A DNA stretch of 64,000 bases from Niveibacterium terrae (GTDB lineage Bacteria > Pseudomonadota > Gammaproteobacteria > Burkholderiales > Rhodocyclaceae), in NCBI RefSeq assembly GCF_048213115.1, contig NZ_CP172404.1, positions 2,108,001 through 2,172,000 of the forward strand, written 5' to 3'. A program made the position numbers and the translations under genes. Below are positions 41,531-49,624 of the stretch, one piece after another. The notes beneath the pieces were generated by a model. It saw only the letters and a program-made list of their open reading frames with translations, did not search any database and was not told where the DNA came from. The first letter of the stretch is position 1, and every line of letters starts with the position of its first letter.

Positions 41531-42205
41531 TCAGCAGGCGCGCGGTCGGGCATTGAATGAGTGGAGCAGCAGCAAGACGATGAAGGAGAAGATCAGCATG
41601 CCTGCGGCCAGCCAGTGCGCCTCGACGTATTCGAGCGCTTCGACGTGGTCGTAGATATCGACCGAGAGCACCCGGGTCTTGCCCGGGATGTTGCCGCCTA
41701 TCATCAGCACCAGACCGAACTCGCCGACCGTGTGCGCAAAGCCGAGCACGCAGGCGGTGATGATGCCGGGTCGGGCCAGAGGCAGGGCCACCGTGAAGAA
41801 GCGGTCCCAGGGGCCGGCGCGCAGCGTCGCAGCGACTTCGAGCGGGCGGGCACCGAAAGCCTCGAAAGCGTTCTGAATCGGCTGGACGACGAAGGGCAGC
41901 GAATAGAGCGCAGAAGCCAGCACCAGGCCGGAAAAGGTGAAAGGCAGGATGCCCAGCCCCAACGCCTGGGTCAGACGCCCGAGCGGCCCTTCTGAGCCGA
42001 ACAGGATCAGAAGGTAGAAACCCAGCACGGTCGGCGGCAGCACCAGCGGCAGCGCGACGACCGCGCCGATCGGCCCCTTGAGCCTTGAGCGCGTCGTCGC
42101 CAGCCACCAGGCGAGCGGAGTGCCGATCGCGAGCAGCAGGATCAGCGTCGCGCTGGCCAGGCGCAGCGTCAGCCAGACCGACGAAGCCGAGAAAATTTCG
42201 AGCAC
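41531..42205 (-). CDS. modB: Molybdate ABC transporter permease ModB
   Basis: The 224-residue permease has five or so membrane helices and the EAA-type loop FEAFGARPLEVAATLRAGPWDRFFTVALPLARPGI that contacts ModC. The start is a GTG one base after the modA stop. It belongs to the modABC operon on the minus strand. Confidence 0.94.
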   Translation of the reverse strand: MLEIFSASSVWLTLRLASATLILLLAIGTPLAWWLATTRSRLKGPIGAVVALPLVLPPTVLGFYLLILFGSEGPLGRLTQALGLGILPFTFSGLVLASALYSLPFVVQPIQNAFEAFGARPLEVAATLRAGPWDRFFTVALPLARPGIITACVLGFAHTVGEFGLVLMIGGNIPGKTRVLSVDIYDHVEALEYVEAHWLAAGMLIFSFIVLLLLHSFNARPRAC

Positions 42206-42206
42206 C

Positions 42207-42947
42207 TCAGATCCGGTAGCCGTAGGAGAGGATCACCGCGCGCGCCGCCTCGCCGCGCAGATACTTCAGAAAGGCCGCGGCCGCTGGGTTCGCCTCGCCC
42301 TTCTTGAGCAGCACCGCGTCCTGCTGGATCGGCGTGTGCAGGTTCTCGGGGACGACCCAGTAGTGGGTCTTACTACCCAGCGGAATCACCTGGGAGAGCG
42401 CGACGAAACCCAGTTCGGCGTTGCCGGTCGCGGTGAACTGATAGGTCTGGGCGATGTTCTCGGCTTCGACGAGCTTGGGTTTCAGACTCTCATAGAGGCC
42501 CAGCGCCTTCATCGTTTCGACGGCGGCGAGCCCATAGGGGGCGAGCTTGGGATTGCAGATCGCCAGATGCGCGTAAGTGCCGTTCTTGAGCACCGCGCCG
42601 TGAGCATCGATGAGGCCCGGTTTCGCGCTCCACAACACCAGAGTGCCCCGCGCATAGGTGAACTCGCTCGCGGCGATCGCGATGCCTTCCCCGACCAGCT
42701 TCTTCGGAGTCTCGTCGTCGGCGGCGAGCAGCACTTCAAAAGGCGCGCCAGCGTGGATCTGCGCATAGAACTTTCCGGTCGAGCCGACCGCGACGCTCAG
42801 CTTGTGGCCGGTATCGCGTTCGAAAGCCGCGGCGATCTTCTCGATCGGGCCGGCGAAGTTCGCGGCGACCGCGACATGGACTTCCGCCGCGCTCGCCTCG
42901 GCAAGACAGAGAAATCCGAACAGCGTGATCAGTTGGTTCAGCTTCAT
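42207..42947 (-). CDS. modA: Molybdate-binding periplasmic protein ModA
   Basis: The 246-residue binding protein has a signal peptide (about residues 1-21, ending EASA) and the ModA pattern VHVAVAANFAGPIEKIAAAFE, VAVGSTGKFYAQIHAGAPFEVLLAADDETP and GNAELGFVALSQV. The ATG at 42945-42947, with AAAGGA in front, is preferred over an in-frame TTG two codons upstream. It binds molybdate or tungstate and hands it to ModB. I saw no clear ModE box upstream. Confidence 0.94.
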   Translation of the reverse strand: MKLNQLITLFGFLCLAEASAAEVHVAVAANFAGPIEKIAAAFERDTGHKLSVAVGSTGKFYAQIHAGAPFEVLLAADDETPKKLVGEGIAIAASEFTYARGTLVLWSAKPGLIDAHGAVLKNGTYAHLAICNPKLAPYGLAAVETMKALGLYESLKPKLVEAENIAQTYQFTATGNAELGFVALSQVIPLGSKTHYWVVPENLHTPIQQDAVLLKKGEANPAAAAFLKYLRGEAARAVILSYGYRI

Positions 42948-43123
42948 GGTCAATCCTTTTCCATTGAAAGACGTCAGTCGATGGCCGCCCCTAACGGCAT
43001 GTCGTCTCGCTCCGAGCCGGCAGGGAATTCATGTACTGCGAGGGACATTGAGGGGCGCAGTCACCGACGGTTTGCCCACGCGCGGCCACGGTCGCATCAT
43101 CAAACGGCAGCGCAGACCATCAG

Positions 43124-43774
43124 TCACGGCGTCAGTGTTCCACGCGCCAGATCAACGACGGGCACAGCGAAAAGCCCGCCCCCCCTCGCCTCCTCGGGTC
43201 CGAAACACTTGGGGTGATCGGGGCAGACGCGGCAGCTCGGCGCGCGGCAGATCGTGATCGCTTCGCGCTCGCAGAGCTGCTTGTAGAAGAACTTCTTCCA
43301 TTTCATGTCCCCGGTGTTGCGCGCGGCCAGAGCCGGAAAGTAGTGCGCCAGCAAGGCCGAGAGCTCGCTTCTTGAAGCGAGCCCCATGTCTTCCCAGAGG
43401 TGCGCGCTGCCGCGGCAGCCGGCCGCGACGAGATGGGCAAGCAGCAGATGCTCCTCGTCATCCGTCGCCGCACTGTCGATCAGCAGTTCGAGGATGTCTT
43501 CGGTCTCATCGTCGGGAAGCTCGCCGTCCCGGCGGCTCAAGGCCTTCCAGTCGAGTTCGAAGTGCTCTGGGTAGCCGGGAAAGAAGCGCTCGAGCGCGCG
43601 CCGCATCCGGGCCGCCGACAGGCCGGGCACCGGCGGCGCCGAATAGCCCTGCCTGGCCCAGCTCAGAGCCAGACAACCAGCCAGCGCGCTGAGCAGCAGA
43701 GCCGGCCCCGTCGCAAGCTTCATCAAAGCCGCGTGGAGGGCCACAGGAGTTTCGTCAGACGCGAGCCGGGGCAT
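43124..43774 (-). CDS. nifQ: Molybdenum-processing protein NifQ
   Basis: The 216-residue protein has the NifQ C-terminal motif Cys176-x4-Cys181-x2-Cys184-x5-Cys190 (CRAPSCRVCPDHPKC), which holds a Mo-Fe-S cluster donated to NifE/N. Also typical are HLWEDMGLASRSELSALLAHYFPALAARN and MKWKKFFYKQLCE. The first ATG overlaps fdxB by 20 bases; a second ATG at 43723 is possible. It is the last gene of the nifENX operon and stands 176 bases upstream of modA. Confidence 0.94.
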   Translation of the reverse strand: MPRLASDETPVALHAALMKLATGPALLLSALAGCLALSWARQGYSAPPVPGLSAARMRRALERFFPGYPEHFELDWKALSRRDGELPDDETEDILELLIDSAATDDEEHLLLAHLVAAGCRGSAHLWEDMGLASRSELSALLAHYFPALAARNTGDMKWKKFFYKQLCEREAITICRAPSCRVCPDHPKCFGPEEARGGGLFAVPVVDLARGTLTP

Positions 43775-44054
43775 GGGAGGGGCACTTCTTCGAGCAAACC
43801 CGGGCGCAGGCGGCGCAGCCGATGCAGTTATGGGCCTTGGCGATCGTCATCACCTTCTTCTCGTATTCCTCGTCCTCATCCTCGTCGAGCGCGATCAGCT
43901 CGCCCTCTTCATCGACCCCGGCCAGGGCCAGCACGTCGCGGGCGCAGACCCGGGCACAGCGCGCGCAGCCGATACACTTTTCGCGATCGATCGCGCTGAT
44001 GAATTGCGGGGTCCAGATCTCGCCGCTGGGCAGCGTCACGGTGAATTCACTCAT
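43755..44054 (-). CDS. fdxB: Nif-specific ferredoxin III (FdxB)
   Basis: The 99-residue 2[4Fe-4S] ferredoxin has CIGCARCARVCARDVL and CIGCAACARVCSKKCP separated by an acidic insert (DEEGELIALDEDEDEEYEKKV), the FdxB layout. It probably supplies electrons during cofactor synthesis or to nitrogenase. It follows the NifX-associated gene by 9 bases and overlaps nifQ. Confidence 0.95.
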   Translation of the reverse strand: MSEFTVTLPSGEIWTPQFISAIDREKCIGCARCARVCARDVLALAGVDEEGELIALDEDEDEEYEKKVMTIAKAHNCIGCAACARVCSKKCPSHAPARV

Positions 44055-44063
44055 CTCAAGTCC

Positions 44064-44534
44064 TCAGTCCTGGCCATAACGGGCGGCATCGTTGAAACGT
44101 TGGATCATCGAGAGGCCTTCCTCGACGTAACGACAGCCCGCCTCGTCGAGTTTCGCGAAACACGGAAAACCGAAGCGGTGCACTTCGCGCAGTGGTTTGT
44201 TGACGGCGACCAGGCGGCCGGCGAGCAGCACGAGGCGACCAAAGCCTTCGTGATGCATCTTGATCATCGGACTGATCATGACGCCGCTCGCCTTCTCGAT
44301 CAGAATGCCGACTGCGTTGTAGAAGAGTTCCAGACGCCACAGCGTCTCCGGATCGGGGTCGCCGAGAATGGGCAGCTCACGCCTCTGCTCGGCACTCAGC
44401 ACATAGGGCGAGAGCAGTTCGGCATCGCTCAACTTATCCCAGCTTCCGTAGAGGTCCTGGGCCCGCCACTGCTGGATCAGCACGGTCAGGAAGGGACTCG
44501 CCAGGACTTCCTCGTCGCTGAGAGCCTCACCCAT
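44064..44534 (-). CDS. NifX-associated nitrogen fixation protein
   Basis: The 156-residue protein matches the DUF269 family, which always goes with nifX: FLTVLIQQWRAQDLYGSWDKLSDAELLSPYVL, ILIEKASGVMISPMIKMHHEGFGRLVLLAGRLVAVNKPLREVHRFGF. Its function is unknown. The start overlaps the end of nifX by 8 bases. Confidence 0.95.
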   Translation of the reverse strand: MGEALSDEEVLASPFLTVLIQQWRAQDLYGSWDKLSDAELLSPYVLSAEQRRELPILGDPDPETLWRLELFYNAVGILIEKASGVMISPMIKMHHEGFGRLVLLAGRLVAVNKPLREVHRFGFPCFAKLDEAGCRYVEEGLSMIQRFNDAARYGQD

Positions 44535-44937
44535 GGCAGTCCTCCTCGTCGAAGTCGAAGCGTCGCGCTTCGCCTTTCAGAAGCGCTTTGCGCAGCCAGG
44601 GTGGAGGCGTTCCGCGCAACACCAGCTGGAGGCGGTCCAGCACGTCGAGGATCGGTTCTTCGCCGCTCATCTTGACCGGATGGATCTTCTTGGCGACGAC
44701 CCGCGCCGCGGCCGAACCGCCAATCGCGGCGACATAGAGGATCGCGACGTCTTCGATCGCCGCGAGCTTGGGCATCAGCTTGTCCTCGCTGCCGTCCTCG
44801 TCGAGCCCGGCGCCGAAGTCGAAGGTTTCGACGTAGCGGTAGCTCTCGCTGTCGATCTCATAGACCGCAATGTGTTGAGCCCAGCCGAAGTGCGCATCGA
44901 TGCGCTGTCTGTCCTGGGTGGCGAATGCGACTTTCAT
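44527..44937 (-). CDS. nifX: Cofactor carrier NifX
   Basis: The 136-residue protein has the NifX/NafY-type fold: MKVAFATQDRQRIDAHFGWAQHIAVYEID and ILYVAAIGGSAAARVVAKKIHPVKM. It carries NifB-co and VK-cluster between NifB and NifE/N. Its ATG overlaps the stop of nifN (ATGA). Confidence 0.96.
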   Translation of the reverse strand: MKVAFATQDRQRIDAHFGWAQHIAVYEIDSESYRYVETFDFGAGLDEDGSEDKLMPKLAAIEDVAILYVAAIGGSAAARVVAKKIHPVKMSGEEPILDVLDRLQLVLRGTPPPWLRKALLKGEARRFDFDEEDCHG

Positions 44938-46346
44938 CGTGAGACTCCCTCTGGGGAATGGATTTCAGAACAGGAAGCGCCGCTCGCACAGCGCTGAACG
45001 GCACTGAGCGCCGCATCGGACAGCGGCCAAGTCCGCGGATTGGCCTCGTGCAGGCAGTCGATCAGCGTGTTGGCCCATTCGAACAAGGTCTCCCGCGTGC
45101 CCCGATAGCCAACCATCAAGCGGTGGGCGGCGCCGACCCGGTCGAACATCGGCAGCCCGACGCGGACCAGGGGCAGGCGCAGGCGTTCGGCAGCCTGGCG
45201 GCCGTGCGAATGGGTCAGCAGGATCGCGCAGTCCCGCTCGCGGGCGAGACGTTCGAAATCCTCGAGGTCGCCGATCAGAACCTCTTCGCAAGGCAGTTCT
45301 TCGAGCAGAGGCGAGGCCGTCGTCGTCACCGCGACCGCGAGCTCGGCCCCCAGCCCGGTCGCAAGGCGCGCGAGCGAATGGAGCAGGTCGGGCTCGGCCG
45401 CGATCGCAAAACGGCGACCGCCGATGTGAAAGTGCGCGTCGAGCATCGCGTCCTGGAGCTGACTGCGCTGGCGACGATACTTCGCCGGAACGCTGCGCCC
45501 CGAAATCCTCGCCAGGTGCGCGAGCAGCGCATCGACTTCGGCGAGCCCGGTGAGGCTGTCGAAGACGCGAAAGGGCACGCCGGACCGGTCTTCCAGCGCC
45601 TGGGCTGGCGCGCGCATATGGCGGCCGATCGCGATCGTCGCGCAGGACGCCGCGCTCGCGGCGAGCCGCTCCAAGCTCGTCCCGCCCAGAGTCGTCGCGG
45701 TGAATGTGTCGGGGATGTGCCCGTCCAGAGAGCCGGACAGGTCGGGAATGAAGATCGGATCGAGACCGAAGGCTTCGACGATCTCGCGGACTTCCTCGAT
45801 GTCTGCGACCGTCAGGTGACAGCCCGGCAACACGTTGATCTGCTTCGGCTTCGTCTGCGCCAGCGGTTCGACCAGGGTTTCGACCAGCGCGGTGACCGCC
45901 TTCTCCCAGCCGTCCTGGAATGCTCCGATGTAGTCGGGCGTCGAGACATGGACGATGCGGGTGCCCGTCAGCGCGTCGCGGTGGCGCGCTTCGATCAGGC
46001 GCAGCGAGCCAGCGACATCCTCGCCCCGGGTCTCGATCAGCCCGGTCGTCGCCAACGCGATCAGCGCCGGGTTCGAGTTGCGCTTGATGTTGAGCAGCGC
46101 CTGCTCGATGTTGTCCATGCCGCCGAGGATGGTCGCCACTTCGTTCATCGCGGTCGTCTGCAGCGGGATCGCCTCCTTGAAGTGACGGACCAGAAGCACC
46201 AGTCCAAAAGAGGTGCAGCCCTGGGAGCCGTGCATCAACGGCATACAGCGCGCCATACCCAGGAAGGCATAACAGGCGCCCAGCGGGGCGGCCATCTTCA
46301 GCGGATTGACGGTGCAGGCTTTCGCCGCGACGACGAGCTTCGCCAT
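44934..46346 (-). CDS. nifN: FeMo-cofactor scaffold subunit NifN
   Basis: The 470-residue protein forms with NifE the scaffold on which NifB-co is matured. KACTVNPLKMAAPLGACYAFLGMARCMPLMHGSQGCTSFGLVLLVRHFKEAIPLQTTAMNE gives the conserved Cys positions of the NifK/NifN family. The ATG shares bases with the nifE stop (TGATG). It continues directly into nifX. Confidence 0.96.
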   Translation of the reverse strand: MAKLVVAAKACTVNPLKMAAPLGACYAFLGMARCMPLMHGSQGCTSFGLVLLVRHFKEAIPLQTTAMNEVATILGGMDNIEQALLNIKRNSNPALIALATTGLIETRGEDVAGSLRLIEARHRDALTGTRIVHVSTPDYIGAFQDGWEKAVTALVETLVEPLAQTKPKQINVLPGCHLTVADIEEVREIVEAFGLDPIFIPDLSGSLDGHIPDTFTATTLGGTSLERLAASAASCATIAIGRHMRAPAQALEDRSGVPFRVFDSLTGLAEVDALLAHLARISGRSVPAKYRRQRSQLQDAMLDAHFHIGGRRFAIAAEPDLLHSLARLATGLGAELAVAVTTTASPLLEELPCEEVLIGDLEDFERLARERDCAILLTHSHGRQAAERLRLPLVRVGLPMFDRVGAAHRLMVGYRGTRETLFEWANTLIDCLHEANPRTWPLSDAALSAVQRCASGASCSEIHSPEGVSR

Positions 46347-47758
46347 CACTCGCCCTCCCCGGCCATCTCTTCAGGATCATCCCAGGGCGCGGCCATGCGC
46401 ACCGCCGCCCAGACCGGGTTGTTGATCGTCTTGTCGATCTCGCGGACGAGGCTCACGATTCCCTCGTAGCCCGCATAGGCGTAGTGCCGCTCCTGGTTGA
46501 TGTCCAGCCAGGGCATCTTCGCCTTCAAGGCAACGAACTGGGTACGCCCCCCCGAGAGCATGATGTCCGCACGCGCTTCGCTGAGCATCGCGTGCATCTC
46601 GCGCGGCTTCATGTTCTCGATCATATGGGCGTCCTCGCCCATGATTTCGCGGATTCGCTCCTTGTCCTCGGGCGTCGACTTCTTGACGCTGGTGCCGACC
46701 ACTTCAAGCCCCGCCTCCTGCAGCGCCGAGACGACCGACCAGCTCTTGACCCCGCCGGTGATCAGCAAGGCCTTGCGGCCGGAGAGCCGCCCCCGCCAGG
46801 CGGCGAGCCGCGCGTGCGCGCGGGCCTCCTCGACGCCGATCAGCGCCTCGGTGCGCGGGACGAGATCGGCCGGTGCGCCGCGCGCGACGAGCAGCCGGGC
46901 GAGATCGCGCAGGCTCTTCGAGGTATCCGAGATCCCGTAGAAGGATCCTTCGAAAAACGGGATGCCCCAACGCTCCTCCATCTTGCGCGCGACGTTGATC
47001 ATCGACTTCGAACAGAGCAGCATCGCCGCCCTGGCACGGTGGCTAGAGGCGATGTCGCGATAACGCGCATCGCCCGAAAAGCTTGCCAGCACGCGGATTC
47101 CCAGCGCTTCGAGCAGCGGCTTGATCTGCCACTGCTCGCCGCAGACGTTGTAGTCACCGATCAGGTTGATGTCGCAGGGCGTCGTCAGCTCAGGCTCTTC
47201 GCGGCCAACCACGTAGTCGAGCAGCGCCTCGGCGCCGAGCTTGTTGCCGAGGTTTTTCGGGCCGACGAAGCCGGGGACATTGACCGGAATCACCGGCTTT
47301 CCGAAGCGCTCGCTCGCCCGTTCGCAGACCGCTTCGATATCGTCGCCGATCAGCGCGGTCACGCAGGTCTGATAGACGAAGACGGCGGGTGGATCGTACT
47401 TTTCGATGATCTCGCGGATTGCGCGAAACAGGCGCTTCTCGCCCCCGTAGATCACGTCGAGCTCGCCGATGTCTGTCGTGAAGCCGGTCCGATAGAGCTT
47501 GGCGCCGCTGCTCGCCGAGTTGCGGTTGTCCCAGGAGTGGCCGGCGCACGGAATCGGACCATGCACCAGGTGGGCAACATCAACGATCGGTTGCAGCGCG
47601 ATCATCGCGCCGTCGAACGCGCAACCGCCGGCCGCCGCGCCGGGCGAGAGCTGACGGGCGCAGCCTTTCTTCTTCTCGCGTTCGCCCTTTTGCTGATTGT
47701 GTTCGCAGCCAGGCTCGTCGAATACGTTCTGGATTCTTGCCGAAACTCGCGCGTCCAT
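46346..47758 (-). CDS. nifE: FeMo-cofactor scaffold subunit NifE
   Basis: The 470-residue protein matches NifE: CAFDGAMIALQPIVDVAHLVHGPIPCAGHSWDNRNS, QTCVTALIGDDIEAVCERA, and CDINLIGDYNVCGEQWQIKPLLEALGI. It starts the nifE-N-X operon that runs to nifQ. A sigma-54 promoter lies 36 bases before the ATG. The spacing to nifK (254 bases with a terminator) shows that it is transcribed separately from nifHDK. Confidence 0.97.
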   Translation of the reverse strand: MDARVSARIQNVFDEPGCEHNQQKGEREKKKGCARQLSPGAAAGGCAFDGAMIALQPIVDVAHLVHGPIPCAGHSWDNRNSASSGAKLYRTGFTTDIGELDVIYGGEKRLFRAIREIIEKYDPPAVFVYQTCVTALIGDDIEAVCERASERFGKPVIPVNVPGFVGPKNLGNKLGAEALLDYVVGREEPELTTPCDINLIGDYNVCGEQWQIKPLLEALGIRVLASFSGDARYRDIASSHRARAAMLLCSKSMINVARKMEERWGIPFFEGSFYGISDTSKSLRDLARLLVARGAPADLVPRTEALIGVEEARAHARLAAWRGRLSGRKALLITGGVKSWSVVSALQEAGLEVVGTSVKKSTPEDKERIREIMGEDAHMIENMKPREMHAMLSEARADIMLSGGRTQFVALKAKMPWLDINQERHYAYAGYEGIVSLVREIDKTINNPVWAAVRMAAPWDDPEEMAGEGE

Positions 47759-47793
47759 GACAGCCTCGTTGCTTGGGGGGGCAGCAAGGCTTC

Positions 47794-47809
47794 AGCAGGA
47801 TTGGTGCCA
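47794..47809 (-). promoter_or_regulatory. Sigma-54 promoter of the nifE operon
   Basis: Minus strand TGGCACCAATCCTGCT: one mismatch in each box, spacing correct. Confidence 0.85.
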
Positions 47810-47882
47810 GCTCGGCGGGCATCGCCGCCGCCCTTCACTGCGGGCCCTCGAGCGGCGAACGCAGTCGTGGAAGCGGTGCGTT

Positions 47883-47920
47883 TGGGCGTTTTGCGACAAG
47901 GCTTTGTCGCGTTCGTCCCA
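47883..47920. promoter_or_regulatory. Palindromic pair of near-NifA sites upstream of nifE
   Basis: Perfect inverted repeat GCGACAA-N4-TTGTCGC (47893-47910). On each strand it begins a near-site: TGTCGCAAAACGCCCA (minus, 47883-47898) and TGTCGCGTTCGTCCCA (plus, 47905-47920), both with CCA in place of ACA. The distance to the nifE -24 element is about 75-110 bases, right for an enhancer. Confidence 0.5.
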
Positions 47921-47946
47921 GTCGGGCCGAGCGACCGCGATAAAAC

Positions 47947-47974
47947 AAGGGCTTCACCTTTCGGTGAAGCCCTT
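47947..47974 (-). terminator. Terminator of nifHDK
   Basis: Twelve-base-pair stem (47947-47958 with 47963-47974), 4-base loop, followed on the minus strand by GTTTT. It stands 39 bases past the nifK stop. Confidence 0.9.
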
Positions 47975-48012
47975 GGTCAGGCTGGTTGGAGAGAAATGAA
48001 ACGCGCAGGCGC

Positions 48013-49563
48013 TCAGCGCACCAGATCGAAGGAGATGCCCTGCTCCATCGTGCTCGCGTCGAGCGCTTCGAAGTGTTCTTCGAGCAGATCGACCAGAACG
48101 CGCAGCCCTCCTTCATAGCCCCAGGTCGGGAAGCGGTGCAGGTGGTGGCGGTCGAAGATCGGGAAACCCAGCCGGACCAGCGGGACTGCGCAGTCGCGCT
48201 CAAGGAACTTGCCTTGCGAGTTGCCGATCAGGAAATCGACCGGCTCGGTGAAGAGCAGCGAGCGCAGGTGCCACAGATCCTTCTTCGGATAAACGTGGCA
48301 GTCCTTGCCGAAGGGGCTCGCGTCGAGCAGGGCCTGGACCTTGTCCGCCCAAGCTTCATTGCCGTTCGTCGAGAGGATGTGCACCGGCTCGGCGCCCAAT
48401 TCGAGCAGGAAGGCGGTCATCCCCAGAACCTGGTCCGGATCGCCGTAGAGCGCGTAGCGCTTGCCGTGCAGGTGGGCCTGGCTGTCGGTGATCGCATCGA
48501 CGAGCTGACCGCGCTGGCGGATCAGCTCGGCGGGGACCGGCTTGCCGGTCAGCCGCGAGATCTCGGACAGGAAGCGATCGGTGCCGCCGACGCCGATCGG
48601 GTAGTTCAACGCGACGACTTCCTGCCCCTTGCCGGCCAGGTACTTGGCAGTCTTCTCGGTACAGTATTCCTGAAAGCTGATCGTGGCTTTCGCATTGAGC
48701 GCGGCATCGATCTCGGCCTTGGTCGTGCCGCCGTCGTACATCCTGAACTCGCCGTCGGCCGGGGTGTTCCATGCGTCGGACGGATCGCAAACGATACGGT
48801 AGTCGGCACCGAAGGCCTCAAAGATCTTGCAGATCACCGGAATGTTCCCGACCACGAAACCGTCGAAGCCGCCGATGAAGTTGATCGACTCGTCGGGCAA
48901 GCGGCTCAGAGCGGCCTGCCTGCCGGCCTTGCCCTCCCAGAAGTACTGGAGCACGCCCAGCAGCGCGTTGTCATAGCCGGTGATGTGGCTGCCAACGAAG
49001 GCCGGCGTGTGCGCGAAGGGAACGTCGAAATCCTCGGGGATGGAGCCTTTCTCCTTCGCATTCTTGATGAAGGAATCGAGGTCGTCGCCGATCACCTCGG
49101 CCATGCAGGTGGTCGACACGGCGATCATCTCGGGCTGATACAGCCGGTAGCTGTTCGCAAGCCCTTCGATCATGTTGTTCATGCCGCCGAACACCGCGGC
49201 ATCCTCGGTCATCGACGAGGAGACGGCCGAGGTCGGTTCTTTGAAGTGGCGCGAGAAGTGCGAACGGTAGTAGGCGACGCAACCTTGCGAGCCATGAACG
49301 AAAGGCAGGGTCTTCGCGAAGCCGACCGCGACGAAGACTGCGCCGAGCGGCTGACAGGCCTTGGCCGGGTTGATGACCAGAGCTTCGCGGGCGAAATTCT
49401 TCTCGCGGTAATCCCAGCCCTTGGTCCACTCGATCGTCTGGGTGATCTTCTCCGGGTCGGGCTTGAATTCGAAGCCGGCTTTCTTGTTCGCGAACAGCTG
49501 CTGATATTCGGGTTCGCAGAACAGCTTTTCGTGGTCGAGGATTTTCTCGGCGCTTTGGGGCAT
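48013..49563 (-). CDS. nifK: Nitrogenase MoFe protein beta chain
   Basis: The 516-residue subunit holds half of the P-cluster. CQPLGAVFVAVGFAKTLPFVHGSQGCVAYYRSHFSRHFKEPTSAVSSSMTEDAAVFGG is the family core with the P-cluster Cys residues, and ISTTCMAEVIGDD-type and GFDGFVVGN segments follow. The N-terminal extension (HEKLFCEPEYQQLF...) is normal for Mo nitrogenase. It is the third gene of nifHDK. Confidence 0.98.
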   Translation of the reverse strand: MPQSAEKILDHEKLFCEPEYQQLFANKKAGFEFKPDPEKITQTIEWTKGWDYREKNFAREALVINPAKACQPLGAVFVAVGFAKTLPFVHGSQGCVAYYRSHFSRHFKEPTSAVSSSMTEDAAVFGGMNNMIEGLANSYRLYQPEMIAVSTTCMAEVIGDDLDSFIKNAKEKGSIPEDFDVPFAHTPAFVGSHITGYDNALLGVLQYFWEGKAGRQAALSRLPDESINFIGGFDGFVVGNIPVICKIFEAFGADYRIVCDPSDAWNTPADGEFRMYDGGTTKAEIDAALNAKATISFQEYCTEKTAKYLAGKGQEVVALNYPIGVGGTDRFLSEISRLTGKPVPAELIRQRGQLVDAITDSQAHLHGKRYALYGDPDQVLGMTAFLLELGAEPVHILSTNGNEAWADKVQALLDASPFGKDCHVYPKKDLWHLRSLLFTEPVDFLIGNSQGKFLERDCAVPLVRLGFPIFDRHHLHRFPTWGYEGGLRVLVDLLEEHFEALDASTMEQGISFDLVR

Positions 49564-49624
49564 TTTTAACTCCTTCCGTCGCGGGACGAGCTGCCGTCCC
49601 GTTTTGATTGGCTCGAATGGCGAC

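Noticed and set aside
44958..49569. Large plus-strand open frames opposite nifN, nifE and nifK
   Set aside because: They are antisense shadows of genes with clear nitrogenase-family sequence.
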